This document shows, piece after piece, positions 22,870 to 50,800 of a stretch of 64,000 bases of DNA. Within the stretch, counting starts at the first letter, position 1. Each line of letters begins with the position of its first letter. The stretch is from Datnioides undecimradiatus (lineage: Eukaryota > Chordata > Actinopteri > Lobotiformes > Datnioididae): assembly GCA_008933995.1 (NCBI GenBank), contig WARS01003734.1, forward strand, positions 139,501-203,500, read 5' to 3'. The notes below the pieces were generated by a model. That model saw nothing but the letters and a program-made list of their open reading frames with translations. It did not search any database and was not told the DNA's origin. Made by a program: the position numbers and the translations under genes.

Positions 22870-24620
22870 TCTCCTGAAAGGCCGGGGGCTGATGACTTGA
22901 TGGTCTATCAAATCACTTCAAACATACAACAGAAACCCGAAGTGATTGCACAGCTGGGGCAAGTGAGTGGGGGCAAACACGGCACATTGGTCTAATAATT
23001 TACAAATGAGTGTGAACTCAAGTGTTGTGCTCAGCTCCATCTAAGATGAAGAGTTACAAAGACAATGCCCCTGCAAGACGGGGCTCAGAGAGGTTGAATA
23101 TCACCAGGGCTGAGCTTTCTGCTACATAGTTTTATGAAATTAATCTTTATCGTTTCAACAAGAAAATACAGGATTCAGACAGTCAGAGGAAGGATGGATG
23201 GAGGAGGTTAGATGTGTGGGATTCACAAGGTCTGCCCCTTCTTCACCGTCTGTCATACATCCAGAGAAGTGTGGCCACATCCTGCAAAAACACAGACACA
23301 AAGTGTGAACTTCAGTTTATTAATAGTTTAACATCACCCCAACACTCTGCAGACGACCTGCAGATGAACACATAAACTCACGCAGATGCATTTACATTTA
23401 CAGCCACTAACATAAAACAACAACAACGAATTAAACTAATTACACATTTAGTGCATTGACTCATGTACTAAAGCAGGAAATGAATTATGTAAAATGTATT
23501 ATTAGTATTTCAGAGGGATGTTGTACATCTCACCCTATAACATTTAATCATGGTCAGGAGTTTACAGACTCACAAATCAAATGATCAGTTTATAGATTAA
23601 CTGATTATAACAGGTCCATCATTCAAATGCTCCTCACACGTTTCACATTCTCACTCACTCGCAGCTGCAGTATAAGCGCTGTTAATTCTGATTGGTTTTA
23701 CCATGTTTGTCCGTTTATATGAGATTTTGCGGGTGCACACCGCTCATACACTCACCGATCTCCGCACTTCTAACACTAAGAGGATGAAAGCTTGTTGCCA
23801 ACCTCGTGTTTTAACTCTTTTGTTTCTTTGCAGTATCTTTAGTCTTTTAATATCTGTGCACTGGTGTGCTCTCATCAAGTGAAGCATGAAAGAAGCCTGA
23901 GCACTCTGTCGTTAACTGACATATCATCCAAATAAACTAGCTGCTGGTTAAAATGACGGAGTGACTGCTGACTCTAACGCGGCTCAGACTCACGTTAATT
24001 GAGATGAATATTACCACAGCTCGCCTCACTCGCTAATTAGCCTGCTAGCGTGAACTAGCAAGCAATGTGTGAGTGTTGCTAATTCAGCTCTCTTTAAAGA
24101 CGTGTGGCGTTCGCTAGCTAACAATAGCCACCTAACGCCAACTAGCCTCCGGACCTGCTTTGAGTTAGCATCTTTATTTGGCTATGTTGGTTAATTATAG
24201 CTTGATTTGTAACGTATATCGTCATCTGCCGAGATGGGTACACACTGAATCATCCAACAGCAGCTAACACGAAAGATTCTCTGGGAGCTAATCTAGCTGT
24301 TAACCGTTAGCCACTTAGCTAGCTATTAATAAACCAGCTAGCTAGCTATCAATATTGCTTCACCACAACGCAGCGTGTTTTCACTACCTGCACGTCACAG
24401 TCCAGCGTCTTCATCCGTGTCTTTTGGTGGGACTGGCACACACTGCATCACCTCTTCAGTCTACATAACGGAAGAGTCATTATCGTAAAGGTTGTTGTTG
24501 TTGTTGCTAAATATGAATATTGCTATGCCTTGCCTGGACCCGTTCTTCTCGCGCTGTCCCGTTTCTCGCGAGAGTTTACGGGTCTTGACAGCTGCCGTTG
24601 AAAAAAACCTAACCGCTGGA
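22870..24620 (-). promoter_or_regulatory. sh2b1 5' UTR, first intron and promoter region
   Basis: A - strand acceptor (TTTTTGCAG, exon edge near 23284) and a donor (GTGCAG then GTAGTGA, near 24386) outline a 5' UTR exon joined to the coding exon and a non-coding first exon at about 24390-24600. GCTAGC/GCTAAC words are dense at 24040-24350. No protein reading frame is implied. Confidence 0.45.
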
Positions 24621-25020
24621 TTTTCTCGGATTTCCCTGAAAACTGTGAGGATACGGGGAGAAATGGCAGAGGACGTCCAGGTGGACTCACATCCCTGCCA
24701 CGAAACAAATAAACAAATAAACACGGTAACAAACTAACTAACCCAGTGTTACCCATCACTGACACCCTGTGTGGCAACATGGAGACATCCCATCTAACCA
24801 CTGGGCTGGAGATACAGTATATCGCAGATATGGTGAATCAGCTCTTCCTGATTGGTAATCATCATTTCAGGGATCCATAATGACATTCTCCCTTTCCACA
24901 ATTAAAACCTCAAACTTAACCAGACTTTGATGAGGATTAAGAGCCCTATGAAAACAAAACAAATGTAGAGGAAATTCTGGATGTTTGACTGAAACAGTCA
25001 AAGTGAAGCTAATAAGCCTT
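24470..25020. repeat. Duplicated segment, copy A (sh2b1 5' end / tlcd3b 3' side)
   Basis: Shares long collinear stretches with 27670-28160 in the same orientation: CATTATCGTAAAGGTTGTTG, GCCTTGCCTGGACCC, GGAGAAATGGCAGAGGA, and a longer block of about 50 bp starting CACGGTAACAAACTAACTAA. Divergence is clear, with small gaps. Confidence 0.8.
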
Positions 25021-25044
25021 AAACACAGACAGCAGCAGCTTTCA

Positions 25045-25501
25045 CAGCTGTTTTATTTTCACTCTCATCAGTTCATCATACAGCGACGCATCAACTGATT
25101 TGAATGTGTTGACATTGTTTTTCTGACGGCGTTGGTGCGATTCTGTCAGCCCTGATTCATCTTAAAGTTTGAACAAACCAAATCAGCTGATGACAGTCCC
25201 TCAGTATTGATCAGATTGATCAGCAACCAGTTCCCGTGTCTTGTGTTCTCGGTTTCCCAGAGAGAAGAGAACATTTCTCTGGGTTCCTCTGCTCATGATG
25301 GACGTGTGATGGACTGACTTGATGTCAGTCGTACCAGACTTCCTCTGACTGTTGCCTCTGCTTTCATCAAACACTCACTGCTACCGACTTCTACATCGAA
25401 CCAGGAGACACTGTCAGCTTTGGTCTGCAGGGAACACAACCTGCAGAGTCCTGTGCTGTGTTCACTGTCTGTCTTTGCATTCTTCTTCTGCTCACACAGC
25501 T
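25045..25501 (-). other. tlcd3b 3' UTR (probable)
   Basis: A - strand AATAAA lies at about 25052-25047, some 450 bp after the stop. No other feature is seen. Confidence 0.4.
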
Positions 25502-36897
<11,396 letters not shown>

Positions 36898-37600
36898 GGC
36901 TCCTGGTTTCACCTGTGTGTGTTTGAAGTGTGTGTGTGTGTGTGTGTTTGTGTGTGAGGTCTGCTCTCACACACACTCTCTGGATGTGCTGCGAGCATTA
37001 AATGAGGACAGGTTTCTAGGAGCTCAGAGAGGAGGATCAGGAGGAGGAGCCTCTGCTGCCACCTGTCAGAGGAGGTGGAGGGAGTCCTGTCACCCTGTAC
37101 TGCAGTCAGGTGTAATCAGAGTATTTAGAGTAACGTGTCAGGTGTAAACAGGTGCAGAACCTGATTGAAGATTGGTTTCACACACTGTGTGAATGGACTG
37201 GTGGCTGCAGATGAAAGTACGATGGCTGTTGTGTTGTGTTCAAGTTCACCTGCTGTGACCTGCGTCACCAGATCTGGCCTGTTTCTTTATGATGAGGCGT
37301 TTAAGGACTCACAGAACAGGATGAATGAGGCCTGGAGCGGGTGAAATGATGCTCAGGAGTAATTTCAGTGTCACGTGACACCAACAAAGTTTGTAACTGT
37401 GCAGGAAAACAGAGACAGCTGATCAACGAGCTCGAATGTTGGATTTGCTTTTTAATCTCTAAGCACAAAGTTTTCTCACAGGTTTAGAAAGATTATTTAC
37501 AAGCACAAACTCTGAGATTATATCCAAACATCATTTCACAAACTCTGAATCTCACTGACCCTCGATGACAAAACGTGAGCGTGGCAGAAGAAGAAAATCA
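36898..37600 (-). promoter_or_regulatory. tlcd3b 5' flank and nlk1-tlcd3b spacer
   Basis: Starts directly upstream of the tlcd3b ATG with a TG tract (36926-36946). Nothing else is recognisable. The nlk1 transcript probably ends near the left edge of the next interval. Confidence 0.3.
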
Positions 37601-37609
37601 TCCAGTGTC

Positions 37610-40600
37610 CGTTTATTTATTCATCATTCACTACTTTAACTCTAAACAGGTTTATAAGAAATTCAAGTATTTGTTGGGAACACAAGTCAAAAAAAAACAA
37701 AAATAAAAAACCTTTTCAGCTAAAACGAAGACAAACATCTGTTTAAAACATCGGTTTCATATTTAGAATCATAAAAACACCAAGTTTCTTTTCATAGAAG
37801 AAAAACGAGTCTAATGTCTAAAGATGACCGTCCGTCTGTCCCACACTCAGACAGCGACACTGAACGCACCGTCAGCTGATCTCTGAACAGGTGCAGGTCA
37901 TCGGGTGAAGATCGGCTCCTCACCTGAAGGATCTCTACCAACACAACGACAGAAAGGAAAGAAAAGCCCGAAGAGGAAAAGTCTGAACTGTTTGTTCCCG
38001 AAAAGACAAAATCTGAGCTCTGACGAAACGACTGCAGCTCCGAACGACTGCGACCTGCACCGGACCGCCAGGGAAACCAGCTCCATTCGGTTATTAAAGC
38101 CAAAAAAGTCCAAATCTCAGTCGTTTTGATGCTTCTTCCTGTTTTTTAATGAGTAAAGTGATTTTTTTGAGCTGTCGGTCAAACAAATGGGACTGAAATA
38201 AAGTTTAGAGCCTTTGTTTTAAGGAAAGCGAACAGCCAGATTATTCATATTAATTATTAACAAACATGTTTTGATGAGGTTTCAGACGCCTTCAGGTCAG
38301 TCCTGGTGTCTGCAGCTGAGGCGACAATCCAAACACAAACCACAGAGCAGAGAAATCAGTTATGGAATTAAACTTTTAGGGCATCTTTGTTGATTTAAGG
38401 GAACGAATTACGTGATTTAAAAATGGATTAAACCAGTCAGTCGTGATCCAAACGTCGCTCCTTTAAAACGAACTTTACATCATTTCAGTTGTTTTGTTTC
38501 TGATGTTTTTAGGAACAAAGTGTCTGATCGTTTCCAGCTCTGGGCTTTTAAAAAAACCTAACCAGATCACAACAAACAAACAAAAACAAAAGAGCTTCTA
38601 ATAGATCACTTCCTAAGATGAATTAAATTAGAAAATTACCACAAAAATGTACGTTTTCGTCTTTGTCGACAAAACTCAACCATTGCACAGCATTCAAACC
38701 CAAAAAGCTCTCGGCGGGATAATAAATACACACATGCAGAGCAGCTGACGAGCTGCGGCGCCCAACGGAAACAAAACAACAGGATCAGGAACAGCGACCG
38801 ACCGACAAGGACGCTCAGGGGCCCCGCGGCAGCCCAGCGGCTGTTCTAACACTCGATCCAGGAAGTGAAAACTCACAGGAGCTCAGGTTTCCTTCAGTGC
38901 TCTCAGAACCTGAAGTGGACGTGTGACGACTCAAACGGTTGTCGGCGCTCCGCCGCTGAGGCTCCGAAGGCGTTGGCACGAGTTCACCCTCGTCATTAAA
39001 GTTCCTGAGATCCTAAAAGAGGTTCCTGGAAAAGTTCCTGCAGCCGAACATTTGGAGAACCGAGCAGATCGTTCTGACGGTTCTACACGTTCCACCGCAA
39101 CGTCGCAGAGGTCATAACCTGCACTTATTTCCACCAACGATGGCGTGAGCAATGATCAGACAGGAAGTCACTTCAGAGTCCAGACAAAACAACTTTAGTC
39201 TAAATTTCACTGATTTCAACTGAGGTGTCAGATAAACTGGTTTAGAGAAGGTCTTTGAACACACCACCAGCTCACTCAGTCGACTGGTAGAGAGCTGATT
39301 AATCAGCACGTCTGATCAATAATTTATCAATAATCAATTCACTGAATGTTTTAGTTTTGCAGATTTCACCTCGACCAACGGTCTGTTTCACATTTTCACT
39401 GTTAAAGCAACGCTGACTCGGCAGTTTGCAGTTGAAACGTGCAGAACCAGCGGCGCGATGACATCATCCGTGTTCTCAGCTTGCCGATTTCAGGTTCTCG
39501 TCACAGAATCAATACTGAAGCGTCCTCACGTGGCTTTTTACACAACTCAGAGTAACAACGGGACACCTGAGCCTTCAAACTGAACAACAGGAAGTTAAAA
39601 ACAAACAAACAAACAGCAGCATTTCGCCGACAGCATCCTTCTCTCGAGGCTGACGCTGAGCGGTGAGTGAGAGACGAGGAGCGAGCGCGAGGTAACAAAG
39701 TCTCTGAATCTGGAGGAATGACATGAAAGTTGTGACGAGAGGCGTTCAGGGTCCAAACATGAGGCGTTCAGGGTCCAGGTACGCATGTCAACATCTCACT
39801 TCCTGTTTTTCCTTTTTTTTGTCTCTTCAGGGTTTGAGGTAACCGAGACGCCGGAGAAGTAGATTCAAAACTAAAAACAAAAGGATGGAGACACACACTC
39901 TGCAGCAAACACTCAATAAATTAAGAAAAAACATGAAAACATCGTCGTCACTTCCTGTTTCTCTCCGCCGGTGGACAAAAAGTCTCAAAGTCCAAAAAAA
40001 AGGTGGAAATACATGAAGAAAAAAGCCAAATATCTGTTGTTTTGGCAACTTTATCCCCCTTAAATCACTTAAAAAGTCAACTTCCTGTCCTGCCCGTCAA
40101 AATAAAAGCATGTAATCAGTCTGACAACACCTAAAAAACACGGGGAATGACTTCCTGTTTCTAAGCGGCGAGAGGTTAAAGGGGTCGAACACTGAACCAG
40201 GTGGGAGGGAGGGCGCAATGGTAAACAACAACAACATAAACAAAAACAAAGCCAAGTGTGTGTGTGTGTGAGACCGGGGTTTCATGGTCAAAACCTGCTA
40301 CATCTGTTAAATTGCATTATTGTCGCCATGCCGACGAAAACACAGTGAGTGACGCGTTCAAATACAGTTAAAAAAAAGCGGAAACGGAGGTTTTTTCAGG
40401 TGGTTAATGGCGTCATGCGGTTTGTTGTGTTATCACACAGTTGGTGATGCACTCATCTGGTTCGTCGGCGTTCGGCAGAAGTCTGAGTATCCAGTTGGCA
40501 AGCGAGCGGGCTCCGGGTGTGTTTAGCCCCGCCCCCTTGTCGGCATGTTTAAATGAAAGTATTGCACTCGGCTGGAATGACTTCAAATATCAACTAAGCA

Positions 40601-41054
40601 ACAAATCTACCAAAATATTAAAACCACCAACGTCTCTACGAACACAGATGGAAAATCCAGTCTAGTACCAAGCTTCACCTTCCTGCTTCCACTTCCTGTT
40701 TCCACTTCCTGCTTCCTCCTCGAGCTCTTCAGCAGCAATTTGTTTTATTTTTTATTTTCAGCACCGAAAACGCCTCGAGCGTCAGCCGCTCGGGTCGTTT
40801 GGATTTTCTGGAGACTTTGTGGAGAAAAACAAACTGAGGATTTTCAGGAGGAGTCATGTGATCGGATTCTCCTCCTCTGATTGGCTGGACGAGTCGTTTC
40901 CTCCTCTGGCTCTACGACGTGAACAGAAACAGAAAAGACCCGAACTCTTCCCCTCTTCTTCTTCTTCTCTTTTTTTCTTTTTCTTCTTTGTTTTTGTGTT
41001 TGAAGCCGCGGCCAATCAAACGCCGTCGCTCCCCGAGAGGAAGAGGCGGGGCGT
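37610..41054 (-). other. Probable long nlk1 3' UTR
   Basis: About 3.4 kb after the nlk1 stop with no coding exon and T-rich on the transcript strand. Overlapping - strand AATAAA hexamers lie at 37612-37621. NLK genes commonly have long 3' UTRs, so a single terminal exon of about 3.5 kb is plausible but not proven. Confidence 0.45.
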
Positions 41055-45176
<4,122 letters not shown>

Positions 45177-46290
45177 CCTCCTTTAAGCAAAACCCCGAAA
45201 CTGCCCGCTGCGTGCGCACCAAGCTGCGGCTGCTGCCCGGCTAGGAGCGGAAGAAACGCGGCTCCTCACTCAGCATGACCCATGGGCTTCCTGTGTGTGC
45301 ACACAGGGAGGACTGAGCACGACACGAACACCGATGTAAACAAGACACAATGATGCAAAGACCAATAAAAGCAAAATGCAGCGGTGTTAACACCGCAGCT
45401 ACACAGATGCTAATCTAGTAAACTAAGCTGCACAAGCTAACACATCAAAAGTCTAAACCACGTTGTGTTGAAACAAATACATTCATGAAACACGGCCCCG
45501 AGTGAGGCAGATCAAGAAATCAGATTCATTCACTTTAATCAGCGAGTCGAGGTACCTTTGTTTATAGCTTGCTGCTAGCTAACCATCACTGGCTAACAGC
45601 GTCCAGCTAGCTAACTAGCTAACGATGCTCAGCGAAGACTTTAAAATAAGAACTGAATTAAATGTCCCCCTCGATTCTAACCTCAGTGCCACCACTGTAC
45701 AGTAATCCTCACTGACACGAGCATGTGCATAAACGTTATCACGAAATGTAAAATTATCGGAGCCAGCTAGCTAGCTTTAATGCTAACTGCTAACCAGCTG
45801 TTCCGGCTAATAGGTTAACCCAATGATGTCTGTGACCCACATAACTATCATCGGTCGGGTTCGGTGACCTAGCTACATATTTCAGGATGAAATTGATGAA
45901 TGGATTGCAGCAACGTACAAACCAGGCCAAGTTTACGATGATTTGGCACGAAAACAAAACTGAAAAAGGCAAAAAGGACGCCGAGGCGGATGCTCGTCGG
46001 CGGAGCTCCTGCTCCGGCTCCTGGAGCTAGCCGGATTGTTAGCTAGCTCTGTGATGTAGCCGAGCAGCTAGCCGCAGCTAGCGTTGGACTGCTCGCTAGC
46101 TGTCCATCGCGTCGTGACATCCACCGAACGAGCGTCCCATTAAGGCAGCTTCGTGCGATCTCTGGGTGAATGTGTCTCATCCAGCAGGTTCTCCGTGTGT
46201 GTATCTTCAACCCGCTGGGTTTGTAGCCGCTTTCACAGCGACAGCCGCAGCTAGCCGGCTAGCTCTTCAAGTAGGAGGAGCTGGTGAAAG
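45177..46290 (-). promoter_or_regulatory. nlk1 promoter / 5' UTR region with GCTAGC word clusters
   Basis: The first part is CpG-rich and continues from the first coding exon. At 45570-46270 the words GCTAGC, GCTAAC and CAGCTAG occur many times together with GC-rich stretches (45985-46030). No ORF is supported. The maz 3' end must lie to the right of this interval. Confidence 0.4.
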
Positions 46291-47894
46291 CCGGATGGGG
46301 GAGGGTTGGTGCTTTTCACTCTGCTGTAAACAATGCTAAAGCTAACTTTGCTGCTGCACACAGGCACCTGAGAAAATCACCTCGAAGTGCACAATCACCC
46401 ACGCACTTGAATCCACACATGCATTTTACTGCCGTTTAATCCAGTAGTAAGGAGGCGCTATGCACTATGCATCAGGTACAATCAATATGCACAGCCACAG
46501 AAATGTGTCACCAAGGTAGCTACAAATTACATGGCAATTTACCTTTTTTCAAGAATTACAAATCAGCATCCAGCGTAAGAGCAAAGATCATATGAAGCAG
46601 AGAAGTTATGCACATTCAATGTTCATGGAGAATATACACAAACAACTAGGAGTTTGCCTTAATCAGCTATATAAAAGTGTATTTACAGGATGGCCCGTCT
46701 GAAACACTTGTTCCCATGTCCTGTGCGGTTTCCCTGCTCTGAGGAGTCTGACGAAGGCAAACTGGAAACTGTTTAGTAATAAATTAGGGGAGAAACCGAG
46801 ATAAGTCATATCATCATCATGTCAGCTCATCTGAGGCCTTTAAAGGTCAATTTCCTCATAAACACTGATATTGTGGAATATAAATGATTAAAAACAGCAA
46901 CGGCTTTACAAAATCATGACAGGCTGTGCAGGTCAGGTGAGAATGAGAAAACGATGAGGTGATGGCAAATACAAACAGCTACCTGCTAAGCAATAGGAAT
47001 AAAAATACACATTAACTCTTCTGATGAATGAGCAGAGGTCTCCTCATGGTCTCGTCCACAGTGTCCACCCTGGCTTTGACTCGTCTCATTTACACTGTAC
47101 AGTGAAGTGTGTGTACACTGTCCGTCAGTGTTGGTGGCAGGTCAGCTGTTCTACACCAGCTGGTGGAGCTGGAAGGTCGGCGTCCTTGTGACGACCAGGG
47201 AGGAGGAAAGACGGCGTCCGCGGCAGCGTCGCCCGGCGAGTGTCCTCTTCAGGCAGTCTGCAGCGTGAAAACACAGGCAGGTAACGTCACCGTCATACTA
47301 AACCACCACTCCAATCATGTTTCAGCTGATTTCAGGGTCCCACATGTATAAATACTCTGTAGCAGTTCTGGTGACAGCAGAGTCGTTTGTTCGAGGCTTC
47401 AGCAGACTGAGCTCCAAGCTGACCAATCACAGTTCTCGTTGCCTGCATGTGACATCTCTGTAGCCATGACAACTGGGTACATTTTTGACCCTGAACTATA
47501 AAGTTTTTACAAACTTTGACTCTCCTGATTTTAGAGTGTAACTGCACATCATCTCTAATCAACACGTTCTTTGTAGGAAAGCCTGCTGCCTACATTACCC
47601 ACAATGCAACGCGATCACCGTTACAGCTATGACCTGTGGGTTTGTTACACAGAAGACTGGGAAACAAGACCTGGCGGCTGATTGGATGAGCCATGTGTCT
47701 GTCACGGGTTAACAACCAATCAGAGCAAAGAACCAACACGTTCAAACACACACCTGGATTCGACGCTGTCGTTCCAGTCCTTTCCTCCACGAGTCCTCCT
47801 TCGCCTCCTTTTAACCAACTCCCCCGCCTCCACCCCCAGCCCCACCTGTCCCACCACCATCCCCCCACCCCCGCCCCTCCGCCCGGCCGGCACG
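46291..47894 (-). other. maz 3' UTR and spacer
   Basis: Follows the maz stop on the - strand. No further zinc-finger exon or other coding region is visible. The poly(A) site could not be placed with confidence. Confidence 0.4.
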
Positions 47895-50800
47895 CTAGCT
47901 GTGGGGCTGGGGGGCAATACTGGAGCAGTCAGTTACCAGCAGTCCCACTGTGCTGGCGCTGGACACGGTGACGGCCACGCTGGTGGTGCCCACAGGACCG
48001 GCGCTCGTCGGGTCGGGGCTGGGGTCGCCCTGGTTGGCGTGGGTGCCCATGTGACCCTGGAGCTGTGTGGCCGTCTTGCACTGCACCCCGCAGAGCTGGC
48101 AGAGCAGCACGCCGCCGGCCCCCGTCCCACCGAAGCCCCCCCGCGCGCCGCCGCTCTCCTTCCACTCCTGACCGTGGTGCTTCTGAGCGTGGACTCGCAG
48201 GTAGGTGAGCGTGGTGAAACCTGCAAAACAAACACGACCTGAAACCTGAATCTGTCACGTTTTTATTGAAGAAAAGCAGCTGATGAAGCTCTGCAGCTGC
48301 AGAACAGAGCTCCTTCACAATAAAAGCATGTGGAGTACTTTTAATGTGAAGCAGCAGCTGCAGGAAGTACTGGGTTTGAAATCCAGCTGACGTCTGACAG
48401 GAACGCACATCAAACGCACTTCCTGTCCGACACAGCTGGTTTACTTTGGAACAACAGTCAAAGCTTTGGCTGAATCAATGTGAGCGTCCTGTGATGTCGC
48501 GGCGACTCACTGCGGTTGCAGAGGTGACAGGCGTGATGCTGCGACTGGTTGTGGACCCTCATGTGGTCGGTGATGTAAGCGGCGGACAGCAGCTTCCCGC
48601 AGATGTGACACGGCACTTTCTCCTCGTGACGGATCAGGTGGGCACGGAGCCGATCCCGTGTGGCGAACGCTGACGTGCACGTCTGCAGAGAGAGAGGACG
48701 CGCAGCTCATAAACAAGAGGTTTATCCTACATTACACACAGGGCGTCTCCAGCATCACGCACCTTCATTTCATGCTCTTTTAGACACTTTCAGGATGTTT
48801 TTAATTCAAGTCAAGTCGATTTCCTTCTCAAACATTGTCAGTGAGTGTGAGGCAGAGCAAACGAGGGTCAGAGCTTTAACAGCATCTGTCGTTCAGGCTC
48901 ATTCAGGGGTTTTCTGAAACACGAGTCGCACCCAAATTATTAATGTCAATATAATCGACTGATCTGAGGCCAGAGAAACGCTGCCAGAGAAAAGCTCATT
49001 GTAAACTCTACACTCTGTTGGTTTATGGATTAATAAACAACAAACATAATCGACGCTACAGCGTTCACCACGTGTTTAAGTTCCTCGCTGATGCCGCGCG
49101 CTAACGTTAGCTCATAACAAGTTAAAACATTAAAACATGAATTAGCTGAAGCTTCGTTCACCGGCGGCAGGGTGATCATTAGGCCGAGACATGTTAAGGA
49201 CCTGCTGATCGTCTGAGCCCAGCCTCACCTTTCATTTCACATCTGACACCAGGTTCATAGGTTCCACTGTGTTACGACATTATACTGCCATTTACATCTG
49301 GATCAACACAGATACACATGAAATCATTACTGAGTTGCTGTGTGCGCTGCTGAAACTCGCTCTGAACATCAACAATCATATTCATCTCCAGTTAAACTGA
49401 AAATGCCCTCCTTTCTTTGTTTTGTGTGGAATATTCAGCGCCGCGGCTCAGTTTCCCTCCTTTTGACTGTTTTAAGCATTTTAAATTAATATGTGGTAAA
49501 ACCGCAGCTGTTGTCAGCTGCTGTGTGTTATTTGGTTCATTACTCATCATCATCATTATTATTATTAATATTATTATTAATATTATCCAGTGTTATGATT
49601 CACAGACACGCTGGTGGAGCTGGTGGAGCAGACAGCTGAGGTCGTTACCGTGCACTTGAACGGTCTCTCTGTGGAGTGCACCTGTCGGACGTGGCTGTTG
49701 AGGTGATCGGGTCTGAAAACATCAAAAACAAAACGAGTGTGAACAAACAAACTGCAATAACCATAAAACCTTACAGGTCAGTGCCTGACCTCATGTTTCT
49801 GATGTGGCGTAACGGTGAGAGCACCGCAGCGGCGAGTGTGTGACATCATTAACCGTGTCTGTGGACGCCCTGTTAAAGAGCAACATCTCTCACGTTTAAC
49901 CAGAAACAGACGTTATATGGTCTGATCAAACCAGAGTCCAGTCAGAAAAACAGGAATTTAACCATCTAAAAGCAAACTTTCATTCAGTTTCTGCTGAGTT
50001 TGAATAAAGCCTCCACCAATCAGCAGCTCCGGTGTGGATGGAAGTGAACGTCTTCTGGCTGTGCAGCATCTCTGATGGTTGACCTCCGTTCACACTTCGA
50101 ACGCTGTGAATTAAGACTTTACTCCATCTGAACTGGAGCTGGAGATGGTCTGAGCAGTGGTTTGTGTATCACTCAGCTCCTGTGGAGGTCGGACTGAGTG
50201 TGACGCATGACGACTCAATTCCTGTTTTTCTGACCGGAGTCTAGTTTGAACTTCAGAGATGTTCCTCTTTAACATGACAGCAGGCTCATGTCACACACGC
50301 AGAGCAGCAATCAGAACGTGTCAGAGGCAAAACAAACACTGTTATTGGTTTAAAGGTTCGAACTCTGAAGGACGGCGGCTGTGAGTCCGTACCGGGAGAA
50401 GGCCTTGGCGCAGTGAGGGCAGATGTAGGGTTTCTCCACACCGCCTTGGTGTGAGCGCACGTGGTAGCTCATCCGGTCTTTCCTCTTGAAGCGCTGCTGG
50501 CAGATGGGGCAGGAGTAGGGCTTCTCGTCCGAGTGGGACAGGCGATGACGGTTGAGGTGATACACGTCTCTGAAGGCCTTCCCACAGGCCTCGCAGGCGT
50601 GGTTCTTCCTCACCTGGTTGGTGCTGGGGTTGGGATTGGGATTCTGTGGAGGAGATGACTGACAGGTAACAGGTACCTGAAGCAGGTGATTAACAGTGTT
50701 CAGGTCAGCAGACGTTTTTGCAGGTGAGACATCAGAGTCAAACGTCTCCACAGCGAGTGATTAATGAGCATGTTTCAGCTGAAATGCAGAAATAACAGAC